DNA from: Bactericera cockerelli
Taxonomy: Eukaryota > Arthropoda > Insecta > Hemiptera > Triozidae
DNA length: 64,000 bases
Direction of reading: 5' to 3'
Assembly (NCBI GenBank): GCA_024516035.1
Contig: CM044965.1
Span: 23,802,165-23,866,164, forward strand
A model generated the notes under the pieces. That model was not told where the DNA came from, searched no databases, and worked only from the letters and a program-made list of their open reading frames with translations. Below, one piece after another: positions 24,901-29,860 of the stretch (the stretch's first letter is position 1; the number at the start of each line of letters is the position of its first letter). The position numbers and the translations under genes are program-made.

Positions 24901-27900
24901 GTAATGCCACACGGCGGTTCCAGGGCATAAGTATAAAAAAAATAACTGATATATGAAGGGGTTTTTAGACGTTAAAAAACCTTCTCGATGGCTCACAGGA
25001 ACTTACCTACGCCGGTGTATGATGCAAATTTTCGCCTTCTCTAAAAAAAAAAAAATTAACAAAAAAAAGGGTTAAATACAAGTTAATTTTAATTTCAAGC
25101 GTTATTAGGTGCCAAAGGGCATTTTATTTTGTGCCATTTTAAATTCTTCTTCAAAAAGAAGCCGAGGCAATATGGGCATGGCCCATACTTCTCGTAGGGA
25201 ATACCCGGGTGTTTTTTAACAACTTTAAGTACTCCTCTCCCTTTTTGGAGTACTTCCATATTGTTACGGTAGTTGCCCAATCTGGCCAGTTTCAGATTCA
25301 CGGTGTCGTTCATGCCTCCTTCAAATTCTTTTTCCCTCATGTGTCTAGAGCGAAAGTGTCTCTTGATCTTCACCACACTCTTGCGACAGAAGTAGCAGAA
25401 ATGTTTCTGTTCCGCTATTTCGATCTTATCTGTGCTTCCTTCGTCATCTACATTTTCATTAGTTCCATCTATATCTTCATTGGTTCCATCTATATCTTCA
25501 TTTGTTCCACCAATATCATCATGGGTTCCATCTATATCTTCATTGGTTATATCTATATCTTCCTTGGTTCCATCAGTTTCATCATTGGTTCCATCTATAT
25601 CTTCATTGGTTCCATCTATATCTTCAATGGTTCCATCAATATCAGTTTCATCATCTTCTTTTTCTTCTACTTTAATAAGGTCTTTATTGACATTATTTGT
25701 TCCATGAACTTCAGAGTTATCATATTTCTCTGGCACGTACAGTCTTCTTCTAGTCTGTCCGTCTACTTTAATAAGGTCTTTATTGAAATTATTCGTTCCA
25801 TGAACTCTAGAGTTATCACATTTCTCTGGCACATACAATATTCTTTTAGTCTGTCCGCGTGATCGTAAACATCTGGTCTCTGGTACAGAGTCTGGATTGG
25901 TATCAGAACCATGACCACCTGTTTCACTGGTGACCACCTCTTTCAACAGTCCTGGTTCTGTCTTTACTATGACCAAGGTTTTCTGGGCCCCTTTGGACTT
26001 TGCATCTGTAAAAAAAACACATAATAAATGAACAACAAATAAAATGTTTATATTGGTTCGGTTTTTTGTTTTAAAAAATGTAATTTATACGCATAATATT
26101 ACAATAGTTGACCAAAGCCAAAAATTACTGTTGATAAATCCCAAAAAAGAGTCATAAAATATAATTTAACTTCTGTACTTTAGTTTGTCATTGTATAATA
26201 CTTTGTACAACTTGCAACTTTTGTTATGTAAATTTGTAATTGAAAAATATAATTATATGTTTTTTTATACAGGGTGAGTCATTTGATGTGACGCAGTTGA
26301 TTTTTTTGGCCCCTGTTGGGCTATCACAAAAAAATATTCAAAGATTAGGTACTTTCCTAGCTCCCAGGGGGACATCTTATGGTGACCTTTGCAAGTCTAC
26401 CAAGGTTGTTTTTTTATGGTCAACTTCAGAACCTATGTAATTGGGTGCTGGCTAACTTTTGTAAAGCCAACACCTGTATTGTACTGCACTCTAAATAAAA
26501 TATAATTTTATACTTATAATGTGGCCATAAATTTTTATTATATAAAACAGTATAACAACACCTCATTAAAAAAAATTCCTCCATGCTAGAGGAAAAGGGC
26601 AGTGTGCCCATTGCATAGCCATCATTACTAACTTTACAGCATAAAAGTTGAAAGTTATCATTTTAGTGTCAATCAACTATGTGATATCACATCTAATCAA
26701 ACTCGCTTTATTAAATTTACGCTGAAACCCGGACTAGAACCACCGACCTCCAGGTTTCAAGTCCGCCGCCTTATCGATCAAGCTACTGAAGTCGGTCCTT
26801 TACAGCATGAAGCACTAATTATACTTATAATTGTTTCATAATTCGGCCCTTAATTCTGTTTCATAATTGGGCCCCCTCCCCTTGTTCTTGCAGGCCTCTC
26901 TCTTCTCCATGGTAGCGGAGAAGCTGCTCCTAGCAGACCTGCAGAAAGTGAGTGGCCGCGTGAACCGCAAGATAGCCGCGTTCGGCCTAGCCAAGCTACT
27001 CACCGAGGCCGCAGAGTTGACGCAGGGACCTTATGTACAGTTCTGGTGAGCTTATGTACAGTTCTGGTGAGCTTATGTACAGTTCTGGTGAGCTTATGTA
27101 CAGTTCTGGTAAGCTTATGTACAGTTCTGGTGAGCTTATGTACAGTTCTGGTGAGCTTATGTACAGTTCTGGTGAGCTTATGTACAGTTCTGGTGAGCTT
27201 ATATTAACTTACGAAAAATATTGCTTCCGGTCCAACATCAGCTCTCGAGAAACAAGGTCTCATCATCTCCTCCTTGAAATCCCATCCTATAGAACAGAAG
27301 CATATCACAAGGAATTCCTGTCATCCTCAATTGCCCTTTGGAAATCCATTCCACCCCCCATCCTCAACTGTAAATCTTTCTTTCGATTTAGATATTCCCT
27401 TATTGAAGCTGTTGGCAAGAAAACAATCCCCCTATAATCCTTATTATCCTTCCTCCTCCCTTAATGACCCCCTTATACTACCGTACCTGGTGTGAATGTG
27501 TGATTGAATGTGATTTTTTTTTCTTTTTTTATTTATTTATACTCAAATAAATAAAGTGTTGCTTTGTTAAACTGTTGGCATAATGGGACTACCTGTCTTG
27601 CGCTGACAGTCTAAATAAAGCACTACTTATACTTATTTTTCAATTCGGGTTTAAAGGGATCCGTTGGTTCGATTCCCAACCAAATACCCAATGCATGGAT
27701 TTTTCCTAATTTATTTGGGTGAGCTGACGATTTGCAGGCCCAACCAACCCAACCACGACTTATAACTCGTGAACGGAAAATTGCACCAAGATAAAATTTG
27801 TCGATTTTTTGTTTTATTATTTCGTAGCCATGAAGCAGCACCTACTGTTACTGTAGGCACTTGTGGTCTGTGTTGTAGCTTGCCCAGTATGCCTCCCCTC

Positions 27901-29618
27901 TGATGGGCGAGGAGTGACACAATACTTCCCATTTAGGTGCTGGGTCAACACGAGCGCACCGAAGACCTCATGAGGGATTGAGATAATTATCCTTCTAACA
28001 TTGAGATAATTATAATTATCCTCCTAACATTGAGATAATTATCCTCCTTACATTGAGATAATTATCCTACTAACATTGAGATAATTATCCTCCTAACATT
28101 GAGATAACTATCCTACTAACAAATAATTAAATACTCTACCACACAGGGCCCCCCTCACGCTAGCTCTCCTGAATCTACTGCAGCTACCCGAAGATGAAAC
28201 CACTCAGCCTGAAGACCATATGGTGGACATTGAGAACATTCTGGAGTACGATGCCGCCTACTCTAAGCTGACCTTTGCCAACGATAAGGAGGAGTATGAC
28301 CCCTTGAGTGGTGAGACATGATTTCTACTTTCCATTAGTCGAAAGGTTGGGTGGAAGAGATTGCCATAGGCAATGAACCCGCCCTTTTGTTAGGACATAT
28401 GTATGTATTTATCTATTTTTTTTTCATTTTATTATTTACATTGTTTCAATTTTTTCATTATTTTTTATATTATTTATTTGTATTGTACATAGTATCTCCT
28501 CTCAACCGTATGATGAGAATTCAGAACAAGTAATTGTGAATTTAGATATTTTTTATCATTTTCTTTAAATTTTAATTTAACATTAACATTTTCATATTTT
28601 TTTTTGTATCGTGTTTTAATGTATAAAATGGGCTCTCCTCGTAAATAAATGAATCGGTACACCCGATTATTACTACTACTATATGTCTTTGTATCTAATA
28701 AAGCATTTAATAATAATAATAATAAAGGTATAGAGTATTGTTTTTAGTCCGTTTGCTTCAGTATTTTTTTTTCTCCGTAACATTAAAAAAAAAAATCATA
28801 TTAAAAAAACATTTTTTACTCGATTTTCATTTGAGTTCTAGAAAGTCGTGTGATGTTCACACCAGTTTATTTTTTCCAAGTCTACGAAACTCGAATGCAT
28901 TTGATAAGGAAATGCGTCCAGTGTATTTTGAGTTCTGTCCGTATCAGAAGGAAAAGGGTTGGATGAACTATTTCACATAATCAGGGTGTTAGAAGAAAAA
29001 CTTGCCACCCCTAAAAACTGGAGAACCATGTAAAATACCGAAACACGTAAGACCACGTATTTCTTCATATCAGGGGTATCTGTCCTTAGTTCCTTACATT
29101 TTGTAGTTTACGGATTTCAAATCTACAACCATGAATTTTTTTTAATTAAAATTTTCATATTTGTGTTTATCACTTTCGTGATATCACAACTACTCAAACT
29201 CGCTTTACAAAATCTACGCTTAACCAGGGACTTCACCGACCTCGAGGTTACAAGTCCGCCTTATCGATCTCGCTGTCACTGATTTTTTTTTTTTTATTAT
29301 TCGGTTTATTTTCGGTTTATTTATTTAGAAACTCTTATTAGTAGAACACATATGCAGACAAATAATGGTAAAAATTAAATATAAAAATTGACAATATTAA
29401 TAATATAAACAAGAAAAAAAATTTAATTTTGTTTTTTTTTTTTACAACCATTAAGTAATTCTAATAATTCTTCTCTCTCTCTCTGCCCCTCCCCAGGTAT
29501 GGGCGATGCCAAGGCATACATTGTAGAAGCTTTCAAGAAAATCTCCACCTCTCACCCGAACCTAATAGCGGCCCTGCCCGAGTCAGAACGCCAGAGGCTC
29601 ATTCAGTTCTGCTCCTGA
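1..29618 (+). CDS. CSE1L: Exportin-2 (CAS/CSE1L) gene, 3' part, multi-exon
   Basis: Exportin-2 is a HEAT-repeat karyopherin that binds importin-alpha with RanGTP in the nucleus and carries it back to the cytoplasm. Conceptual joining of eight exons (4106-4292, 9514-9881, 13430-13668, 20263-20523, 23721-23939, 26894-27045, 28147-28310, 29497-29618) gives a colinear match to the last roughly 550 of about 970 residues of the animal protein. Recognisable blocks include KDTAIYLVTSLAS, VVHSYAAHAL, GSEENEYAMR, QIFILLFQRL, SSKTTKFVK and LQKVSG. All junctions are GT-AG with compatible phases once a 56-nt tandem expansion in the second exon is disregarded. The exon before 4106 ends in the minisatellite at 1-3251 (residues YMEDKMMATFGGYVE), so the 5' third of the gene lies left of the window. 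Exons are GC-rich and introns AT-rich. Splice-site regions are repeatedly amplified. One antisense zinc-finger exon sits in the intron after 23939. Confidence 0.96.
3204..3251 (+). CDS. CSE1L: Last copy of the exportin-2 exon end next to the array border
   Basis: This copy reads AAG TAT ATG GAG GAC and on to GGT TAT GTG GAG, giving KYMEDKMMATFGGYVE, and ends before GTAAAG at 3252. It is in phase 0 with the exon at 4106. Which of the roughly 34 copies serves as the real exon end cannot be told, because the body of the exon lies left of the window. The copy nearest that body, or several alternatively, could be used. Confidence 0.5.
3255..4105 (+). other. Exportin-2 intron between array and exon 4106
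   Basis: This intron holds no coding sequence that I can support. It contains A/T runs, a tRNA-derived SINE (3432-3726, minus) and a 61-bp tandem duplication (about 3745-3867: two copies of a stretch with ctgtatacctac and ttgtaaatttattattatca). It ends in the acceptor tctgccgacaactcttcccag at 4085-4105. Confidence 0.7.
3432..3726 (-). mobile_element. tRNA-derived SINE, family S1
   Basis: Read on the minus strand, the right end gives TTAGCTCAGTGGTAAAGC, CTTGCCATGCGGAAG and GGTTCGATACC, i.e. pol III A and B boxes of a tRNA-like head. The body contains 'gtgctgggtcaacacgagcg' (plus strand 3581-3600). The same body recurs at 21714-21850 (plus orientation, poly-A end), 27818-27972 and 32461-32702. 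A lone head is at 18737-18806. Confidence 0.8.
4106..4292 (+). CDS. CSE1L: Exportin-2 exon (KDTAIYLVTSLAS block)
   Basis: The exon follows the acceptor cttcccag and opens in phase 0 with ELLKKYYLDPAQ. It continues through FKDTAIYLVTSLASQG, the most conserved block of the family, to HIIPELTKPD plus one base before GTGAGC. The next exon supplies TG to complete a Val codon. This is the only copy that keeps its own acceptor; the two downstream copies have lost the first 40 bases or so. Confidence 0.95.
4342..4592. mobile_element. Small fold-back MITE
   Basis: Terminal inverted repeats of about 45 bp: left begins aattgaatgggtgagtagaa, right ends with its reverse complement (ttctattcacccattcaatt). 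Both contain the complement pair ccaggaatgtcaaaaatcga / tcgatttttgacattcctgg. There is no coding capacity. It lies in the exportin-2 intron. Confidence 0.8.
4657..5092. mobile_element. MITE with TGACCTACCCAG termini carrying a nested SINE
   Basis: The left end is tgacctacccagtttttcac and the right end is its near-perfect reverse complement (gaaaaactgggtaggtca). A 180-bp poly-A-type retroposon is nested at about 4846-5024. The right terminus abuts exactly a truncated exportin-2 exon copy. Confidence 0.75.
4846..5024 (-). mobile_element. Short retroposon, family S2
   Basis: On the minus strand it begins with gggttgggtggaagagattg, contains GGCAATAACCCCG, and ends in AATAAAGCTTAAAAA, i.e. a poly-A tail with signal. 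Similar copies are at 5726-5902, 13133-13302, 22239-22430, 23209-23395 (plus), 24374-24563 and 28345-28725 (plus, interrupted). I cannot say whether it is a SINE or a LINE 3' end. Confidence 0.75.
5093..5233 (+). pseudogene. Truncated duplicate of exportin-2 exon 4106, copy 2
   Basis: From AGGACACCGCTATCTACC to the donor at 5234 this copy is almost identical to the 3' three quarters of exon 4106-4292 and keeps a good GTGAGC donor. The 5' part and the acceptor are replaced by the terminus of a MITE. It could be used only if an upstream sequence served as an acceptor. Confidence 0.9.
5509..5950. mobile_element. Second copy of the TGACCTACCCAG MITE with nested SINE
   Basis: It is nearly identical to 4657-5092, including the nested S2 retroposon (5726-5902). 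It was therefore copied together with the exon piece by a tandem segmental duplication of about 0.85 kb rather than by a second transposition. Confidence 0.75.
5951..6091 (+). pseudogene. Truncated duplicate of exportin-2 exon 4106, copy 3
   Basis: This has the same extent and the same MITE junction as copy 2 and also ends in GTGAGC. There is a silent-looking change near the end (CCGGACG against CCAGACG). The two truncated copies are more similar to each other than to the parent, since both have GCTATC where the parent has GCCATC. Confidence 0.9.
6492..9163. mobile_element. Large fold-back transposable element, arms about 1.1-1.3 kb
   Basis: The left arm (6492 to about 7640) and right arm (about 7857-9163) are inverted copies. 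For example, ggtcgttaacacgtgccgcc near 6612 faces ggcggcacgtgttaacgacc near 9037. The centre of about 215 bp is single-copy. The outer ends read TTAG(T/G)GTGGCCCTTA and are flanked on both sides by TATACA, a possible 6-bp target duplication. Both arms carry decayed coding fragments: 62 codons at 7207-7395 minus, and pieces on the plus strand of the right arm such as VVNDTAERGVELM near 8480-8520. The latter resembles uncharacterised arthropod mobile-element proteins. I cannot assign the superfamily. It lies wholly in an exportin-2 intron. Confidence 0.85.
9164..9513 (+). other. AT-rich intron end before exon 9514
   Basis: There is no gene here, only A/T-rich sequence with short tatagaaata-type repeats. 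It ends in a T-rich tract and the acceptor ttttctcctccag at 9501-9513. Confidence 0.6.
9514..9881 (+). CDS. CSE1L: Exportin-2 exon with a frame-breaking internal tandem repeat
   Basis: The first half reads SSSPLLRADALKFLVTFRS through VVHSYAAHALDRLLMLRAAG. The second half reads LLVSGDMLAPLAGDLYKG through GSEENEYAMR plus one base before GTGAGT. The two halves are in different frames. Between them gtcagtgacctctgg occurs three times (9701, 9736, 9757), adding 56 nt over a single copy. Removing 56 nt restores one frame and makes the exon end in the phase required by the next acceptor (T + GC = Cys). No GT-AG pair in the region removes the excess in frame. Either this allele is broken or the assembly over-counts the repeat. 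Confidence 0.9.
9701..9771 (+). repeat. Coding-exon VNTR (three copies of a 15-bp core)
   Basis: Three copies of gtcagtgacctctgg with spacings of 35 and 21 nt. Total excess is 56 nt, not a multiple of three. It lies inside the exportin-2 exon at a spot where the family has a variable loop (after AAHALDRLLMLR). Confidence 0.9.
9882..10660 (+). other. Intron with SINE and low-complexity DNA
   Basis: Apart from A/T-rich runs (a poly-A at about 10096-10120), the only structured item is the tRNA-like SINE at 10312-10500. No coding sequence is supported. Confidence 0.6.
10312..10500 (+). mobile_element. tRNA-like SINE, family S4
   Basis: The head GTCCCGG...CTGGGAC can pair as an acceptor stem. 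It contains GTAGCTCAGTGGTAAAGGC (A box) and GTGGGTTCGAAACC (B box) and is followed by a SINE body ending gggcagtataaataagacga. The cloverleaf is imperfect (6-base anticodon loop, mismatched T arm), so it is not called as a tRNA gene. A minus-strand fragment is at 21429-21480. Confidence 0.75.
10873..11465. repeat. Inverted repeat (about 200-bp arms) inside the piggyBac-like element
   Basis: Arm 1 (10873-11080) contains ccgttttctgagttcctcat and arm 2 (11267-11465) its reverse complement. The arms contain matching short ORFs on opposite strands, which are mirror artefacts. The spacer carries a retroposed LINE tail ending in an (ATACTT)n repeat. Confidence 0.85.
11551..12470 (+). repeat. Tandem array of a roughly 155-bp unit, six copies
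   Basis: Copies begin at about 11551, 11711, 11867, 12017, 12178 and 12331 with (c)tccctaaaacgacaccg and include aaatttcagctttctaggta. They are followed by (gtca)n at 12481-12501. Copies differ by substitutions and small deletions, so the array is old enough to have diverged. Confidence 0.85.
12963..13366 (+). repeat. Duplicated copies of the acceptor region of exon 13430
   Basis: Two tandem copies of about 95 bp contain ctattccag followed by GCATCATTGGCATGG and ttctagatatcctcacc. A third partial copy lies at 13335-13366. The true exon starts ctattccag then GCATCATGCGGAGC, so the copies carry decoy acceptors with the first seven exonic bases. An S2 retroposon (13133-13302) has inserted between them and the exon. 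Confidence 0.8.
13430..13668 (+). CDS. CSE1L: Exportin-2 exon (IMRSMSTLQ to FQVIIQQ)
   Basis: The acceptor is tttcatccctattccag. With the carried T it opens CIMRSMSTLQDKVVPYLSDL, passes NPSRPHYNHFLFESLTLAIR and ends TLFPIFQVIIQQ in phase 0 before GTAATA. It aligns with the conserved stretch of animal exportin-2 ending in an LxxIFxEIIxx-like helix. The last 15 nt plus both flanking splice-like motifs are amplified downstream. Confidence 0.95.
13654..15415 (+). repeat. Array of 15-nt microexon-like cassettes, split by a LINE
   Basis: The 15 bases GTCATCATTCA(G/A)CAG occur eight times: as the exon end (13654-13668), then at 13694, 13728 and 13771, and after a LINE insertion at 15302, 15333, 15370 and 15401. 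Every downstream copy is preceded by taattccag and followed by GTAAT, so each has an AG acceptor and a GT donor. Each would encode VIIQQ in frame (15 nt, phase 0 on both sides). A pyrimidine tract is poor (short taataatt), so use as exons is uncertain. Confidence 0.9.
13793..15272 (-). mobile_element. 5'-truncated CR1/Jockey-like LINE with frame-broken reverse transcriptase
   Basis: Minus-strand reading frames give, in order: SKIFEKCLVNHISFH and QHGFMRGRSTSTNL (near 15250-15120); FDLSKAFDLVPH; the GVPQGSNLGPLL motif across a frame change near 14880; the catalytic-site variant FADDLKI (14800); LGVFFDSKLKFDFHVEK; and a C-terminal RT tail to 13991. These are motifs of the reverse transcriptase of non-LTR retrotransposons. 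The endonuclease and ORF1 are missing. The 3' end runs into a (CAATT)n tail at 13788-13816, a type of tail common in CR1-group elements. It inserted inside the microexon array and is inactive. Confidence 0.9.
16490..16662 (-). mobile_element. tRNA-derived SINE, family S3
   Basis: On the minus strand: GTAGTCAAGTGGTTAACGCG (A-box region), TTGGTTCGAATCCC (B box), then a body with AGACTCTGAGGGTTAGGTGG and a T/A-rich tail. A longer copy is at 61805-62012 and a tail fragment at 41146-41206, all in minus orientation. Confidence 0.8.
16741..16818 (+). repeat. tRNA-like sequence (SINE head or tRNA pseudogene)
   Basis: It contains GTGGCAGAGTGAGTTAGCGCGC and GGGTTCGATCCCC, matching A and B boxes, but the would-be acceptor ends (GTCACCG / GGGGCAG) do not pair. 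It is not called as a functional tRNA. Confidence 0.55.
17507..19955. mobile_element. Mariner-like element with very long inverted repeats
   Basis: It begins CAGGGTGGACCAAAAAAACG and ends with the reverse complement, flanked on each side by TA, the Tc1/mariner target duplication. The inverted arms extend about 500 bp (17507 to about 18010; about 19450-19955). There is no recognisable transposase. The interior holds an S1 SINE head (18737-18806) and a (CT)n microsatellite (18911-18975). The ORF over the (CT)n tract is not a gene. Confidence 0.85.
18911..18975 (+). repeat. (CT)n microsatellite
   Basis: Nearly pure ctctct with a few interruptions, inside the mariner-like element. Confidence 0.95.
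20263..20523 (+). CDS. CSE1L: Exportin-2 exon (DTLEFLPYTF to LGVFHKLIASR)
   Basis: After the acceptor tttttaatccccag the 87 in-frame codons read DTLEFLPYTFQILSLLLEF through PVLWSRPGNVHPLVRLL to LLGVFHKLIASR and end before GTGAGT. The block matches the family segment PVLWERxGNIPALVRLL...LGVFQKLIAS. Both borders are phase 0. Confidence 0.97.
20524..21597 (+). other. Intron with retroelement-like repeats
   Basis: At about 20675-20935 lies a dispersed repeat starting ctagcgggttgtcgcccgct and ending with (cagt)n and ttatatattaagat. A 22-bp unit (gactatttacaatggttttg) is repeated three times at 21120-21185. A minus-strand S4 SINE fragment is at 21429-21480. No exon is seen. Confidence 0.6.
21598..23720 (+). 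repeat. Eight tandem pseudo-copies of acceptor plus exon start upstream of exon 23721
   Basis: CCCCCAG followed by G(C/T)CAATGACCACG... and ending CTGGAGA is present at exon-like starts 21598, 21911, 22168, 22499, 22604, 23091, 23420 and 23555 before the true exon at 23721. The first six run into aagcgagtttgagtagttgtg, a piece of a tRNA-derived SINE tail, and so hit an in-frame TGA after about 17 codons. The copy at 23420 diverges into tatagaag, and the copy at 23555 reaches the family block QIFILLF before breaking off. Units are separated by SINE tail, S1 and S2 insertions and (CA)n (21853-21882). Confidence 0.9.
21975..22115 (-). mobile_element. tRNA-derived SINE, family S5
   Basis: On the minus strand: CCTCAGTAGCTTGATCGATA (A box), GTGGTTCAAGTT (B box), then AAGCGAGTTTGAGTAGTTGT and a palindromic tail ATCACGAAAGTGAT. 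Related copies are at 26648-26798 and 29146-29275, with a fragment at 24606-24690. Its tail forms the boundary of the repeated exportin-2 exon starts around it. Confidence 0.8.
23721..23939 (+). CDS. CSE1L: Exportin-2 exon (ANDHEGFRLMQ to LVDSIQ)
   Basis: The acceptor is cccctcccccag and the 73 codons are in phase 0 at both ends. The translation runs ANDHEGFRLMQGLLEMCPNE, QIFILLFQRLSSSKTTKFVK and ends LGASSLITLVDSIQ before GTTAGT. Only this copy among nine similar acceptor/exon starts is complete. Confidence 0.97.
23940..24602 (+). repeat. Donor-site minisatellite and three partial copies of exon 23721
   Basis: A 19-bp unit containing gatacag and GTTAGTGTTCTA, i.e. exon end plus donor, is repeated about a dozen times. 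Interspersed are partial exon 3' ends at about 24046-24130, 24233-24347 and 24569-24600, each ending TCGATACAG|GTTAGTG. The second carries the FVKHLIPFLMFYVINLG part with synonymous changes (ATCACACTGGTT). An S2 retroposon (24374-24563) separates the last two. Confidence 0.9.
25095..26005 (-). CDS. Antisense terminal exon (TE-a): acidic-repeat zinc-finger protein end
   Basis: The exon opens at the minus-strand acceptor tttttttacag and is entered with AT, giving Asp if the donor ends in G. It reads AKSKGAQKTLVIVKTEPG and ends at TGA (25095-25097), about 302 residues. It has a duplicated block (two copies of a LYVPEKYDNS-like stretch about 40 residues apart), then an acidic tandem repeat of DIDGTNE, then two zinc-binding motifs: CYFCRKSVVKIKRHFRSRH (C2H2) and CPYCLGFFLKKNLKWHKIKC (C2HC), with LGNYRNNMEVLQKGRG between. 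This finger-spacer-finger layout resembles a family of uncharacterised invertebrate proteins, which I cannot name. It lies inside the exportin-2 intron on the opposite strand and has no start codon of its own near the acceptor. Confidence 0.8.
26006..26893 (+). other. Intron end before exon 26894
   Basis: It contains one solitary mariner-like terminus (TACAGGGTGAGTCATTTGAT at 26270-26289) and an S5 SINE (26648-26798, minus). It ends with the acceptor ccccttgttcttgcag. Confidence 0.6.
26894..27045 (+). CDS. CSE1L: Exportin-2 exon (ASLFSMVAEK to GPYVQFW)
   Basis: It reads ASLFSMVAEKLLLADLQKVS, GRVNRKIAAFGLAKLLTEAA and ends in PYVQF plus TG of a Trp codon before GTGAGC. It matches the family motif IQKVSGxVxxKICAxGxxKLLTE. 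The exon end and donor are amplified directly downstream. Confidence 0.97.
27046..27198 (+). repeat. 21-bp donor-site minisatellite
   Basis: The unit cttatgtacagttctggtgag, i.e. the last 14 exon bases plus the donor, is repeated so that TTCTG|GTGAG occurs eight times at 21-nt steps from 27041 to about 27193. One copy has GTAAG. In the exportin-2 frame each copy reads TGG TGA, so retention of intron sequence gives an immediate stop. Confidence 0.95.
27199..27636 (+). mobile_element. LINE remnant: RT C-terminus and 3' UTR
   Basis: Codons up to 27437 read RSNISSRETRSHHLLLEIPS, then TEAYHKEFLSSSIALWKSIP, the typical end of non-LTR retrotransposon reverse transcriptases. They are followed by a 3' UTR with gcataatgggactacctgtc and AATAAA and a short (TATACTT)n end. 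The same 3' end is found at about 11100-11230. Confidence 0.75.
27975..28125 (+). repeat. 24-bp tandem repeat before the acceptor of exon 28147
   Basis: About six copies of attgagataattatcctcc(t/a)aac with small variants. The last copy ends 21 bases before the acceptor ctctaccacacag. It is purely intronic, unlike the other arrays of this gene. An S1 SINE (27818-27972) lies just upstream. Confidence 0.85.
28147..28310 (+). CDS. CSE1L: Exportin-2 exon (APLTLALLNLLQLPED to DPLSG)
   Basis: The first base completes Trp. It then reads APLTLALLNLLQLPEDETTQ, HMVDIENILEYDAAYSKLTF and ends NDKEEYDPLS plus G before GTGAGA. It matches the acidic family segment LFELPED...FIDIED...AFSQLxFAGKKEHDPV. Confidence 0.96.
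28311..29496 (+). other. Last exportin-2 intron
   Basis: It contains an S2 retroposon in plus orientation (28345-28725) interrupted by about 190 bp of another short repeat (28490-28680, ending near gtacacccgattattactac). An S5 SINE is at 29146-29275 (minus). The acceptor is a strong pyrimidine tract tctctctctctgcccctccccag at 29474-29496. Confidence 0.65.
29497..29618 (+). CDS. CSE1L: Exportin-2 last exon with stop codon
   Basis: It completes Gly and reads MGDAKAYIVEAFKKISTSHP, then LIAALPESERQRLIQFCS, then TGA at 29616-29618. The end aligns with the family C-terminus (xLSxxxPxxVxxxLxxExxxxLQxY), with a short Cys-Ser tail. Confidence 0.95.
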
Positions 29619-29860
29619 GCTTGCCCCCCTTATCCAACCCCTGGGTTCTGAGTCCAGCCCTGTTAATTTTATTCTTGCCTGGGGCCATTTTTAGTCAACC
29701 CTTTTGACTGTGAGAGTGAAGGGACGCTACTCTTTAGGACCGAATCATGCAACAGAATTAGATTTAGGGCGGAATTAATAAATAAAAATAGGGACTCTAC
29801 TCTTTAGGACCGAATCATGTAACAGAATTAGATTTAGGGCGGAATTAATATTTTTTTATA
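29619..29860 (+). other. Exportin-2 3' UTR with duplicated segment
   Basis: A segment of about 70 bp (with ctactctttaggaccgaatc and gatttagggcggaattaata) occurs twice in tandem at 29713-29780 and 29790-29850. Possible poly-A signals AATAAA are at 29777-29786. Confidence 0.6.

Noticed and set aside
25209..25862. 217-codon plus-strand ORF rich in Ile/Ser/Phe
   Set aside because: It is the antisense shadow of the DIDGTNE repeat and zinc-finger exon on the minus strand.
28001..28125. CRISPR-like spaced repeat
   Set aside because: The 24-bp units are contiguous without spacers, and the host is an animal genome.
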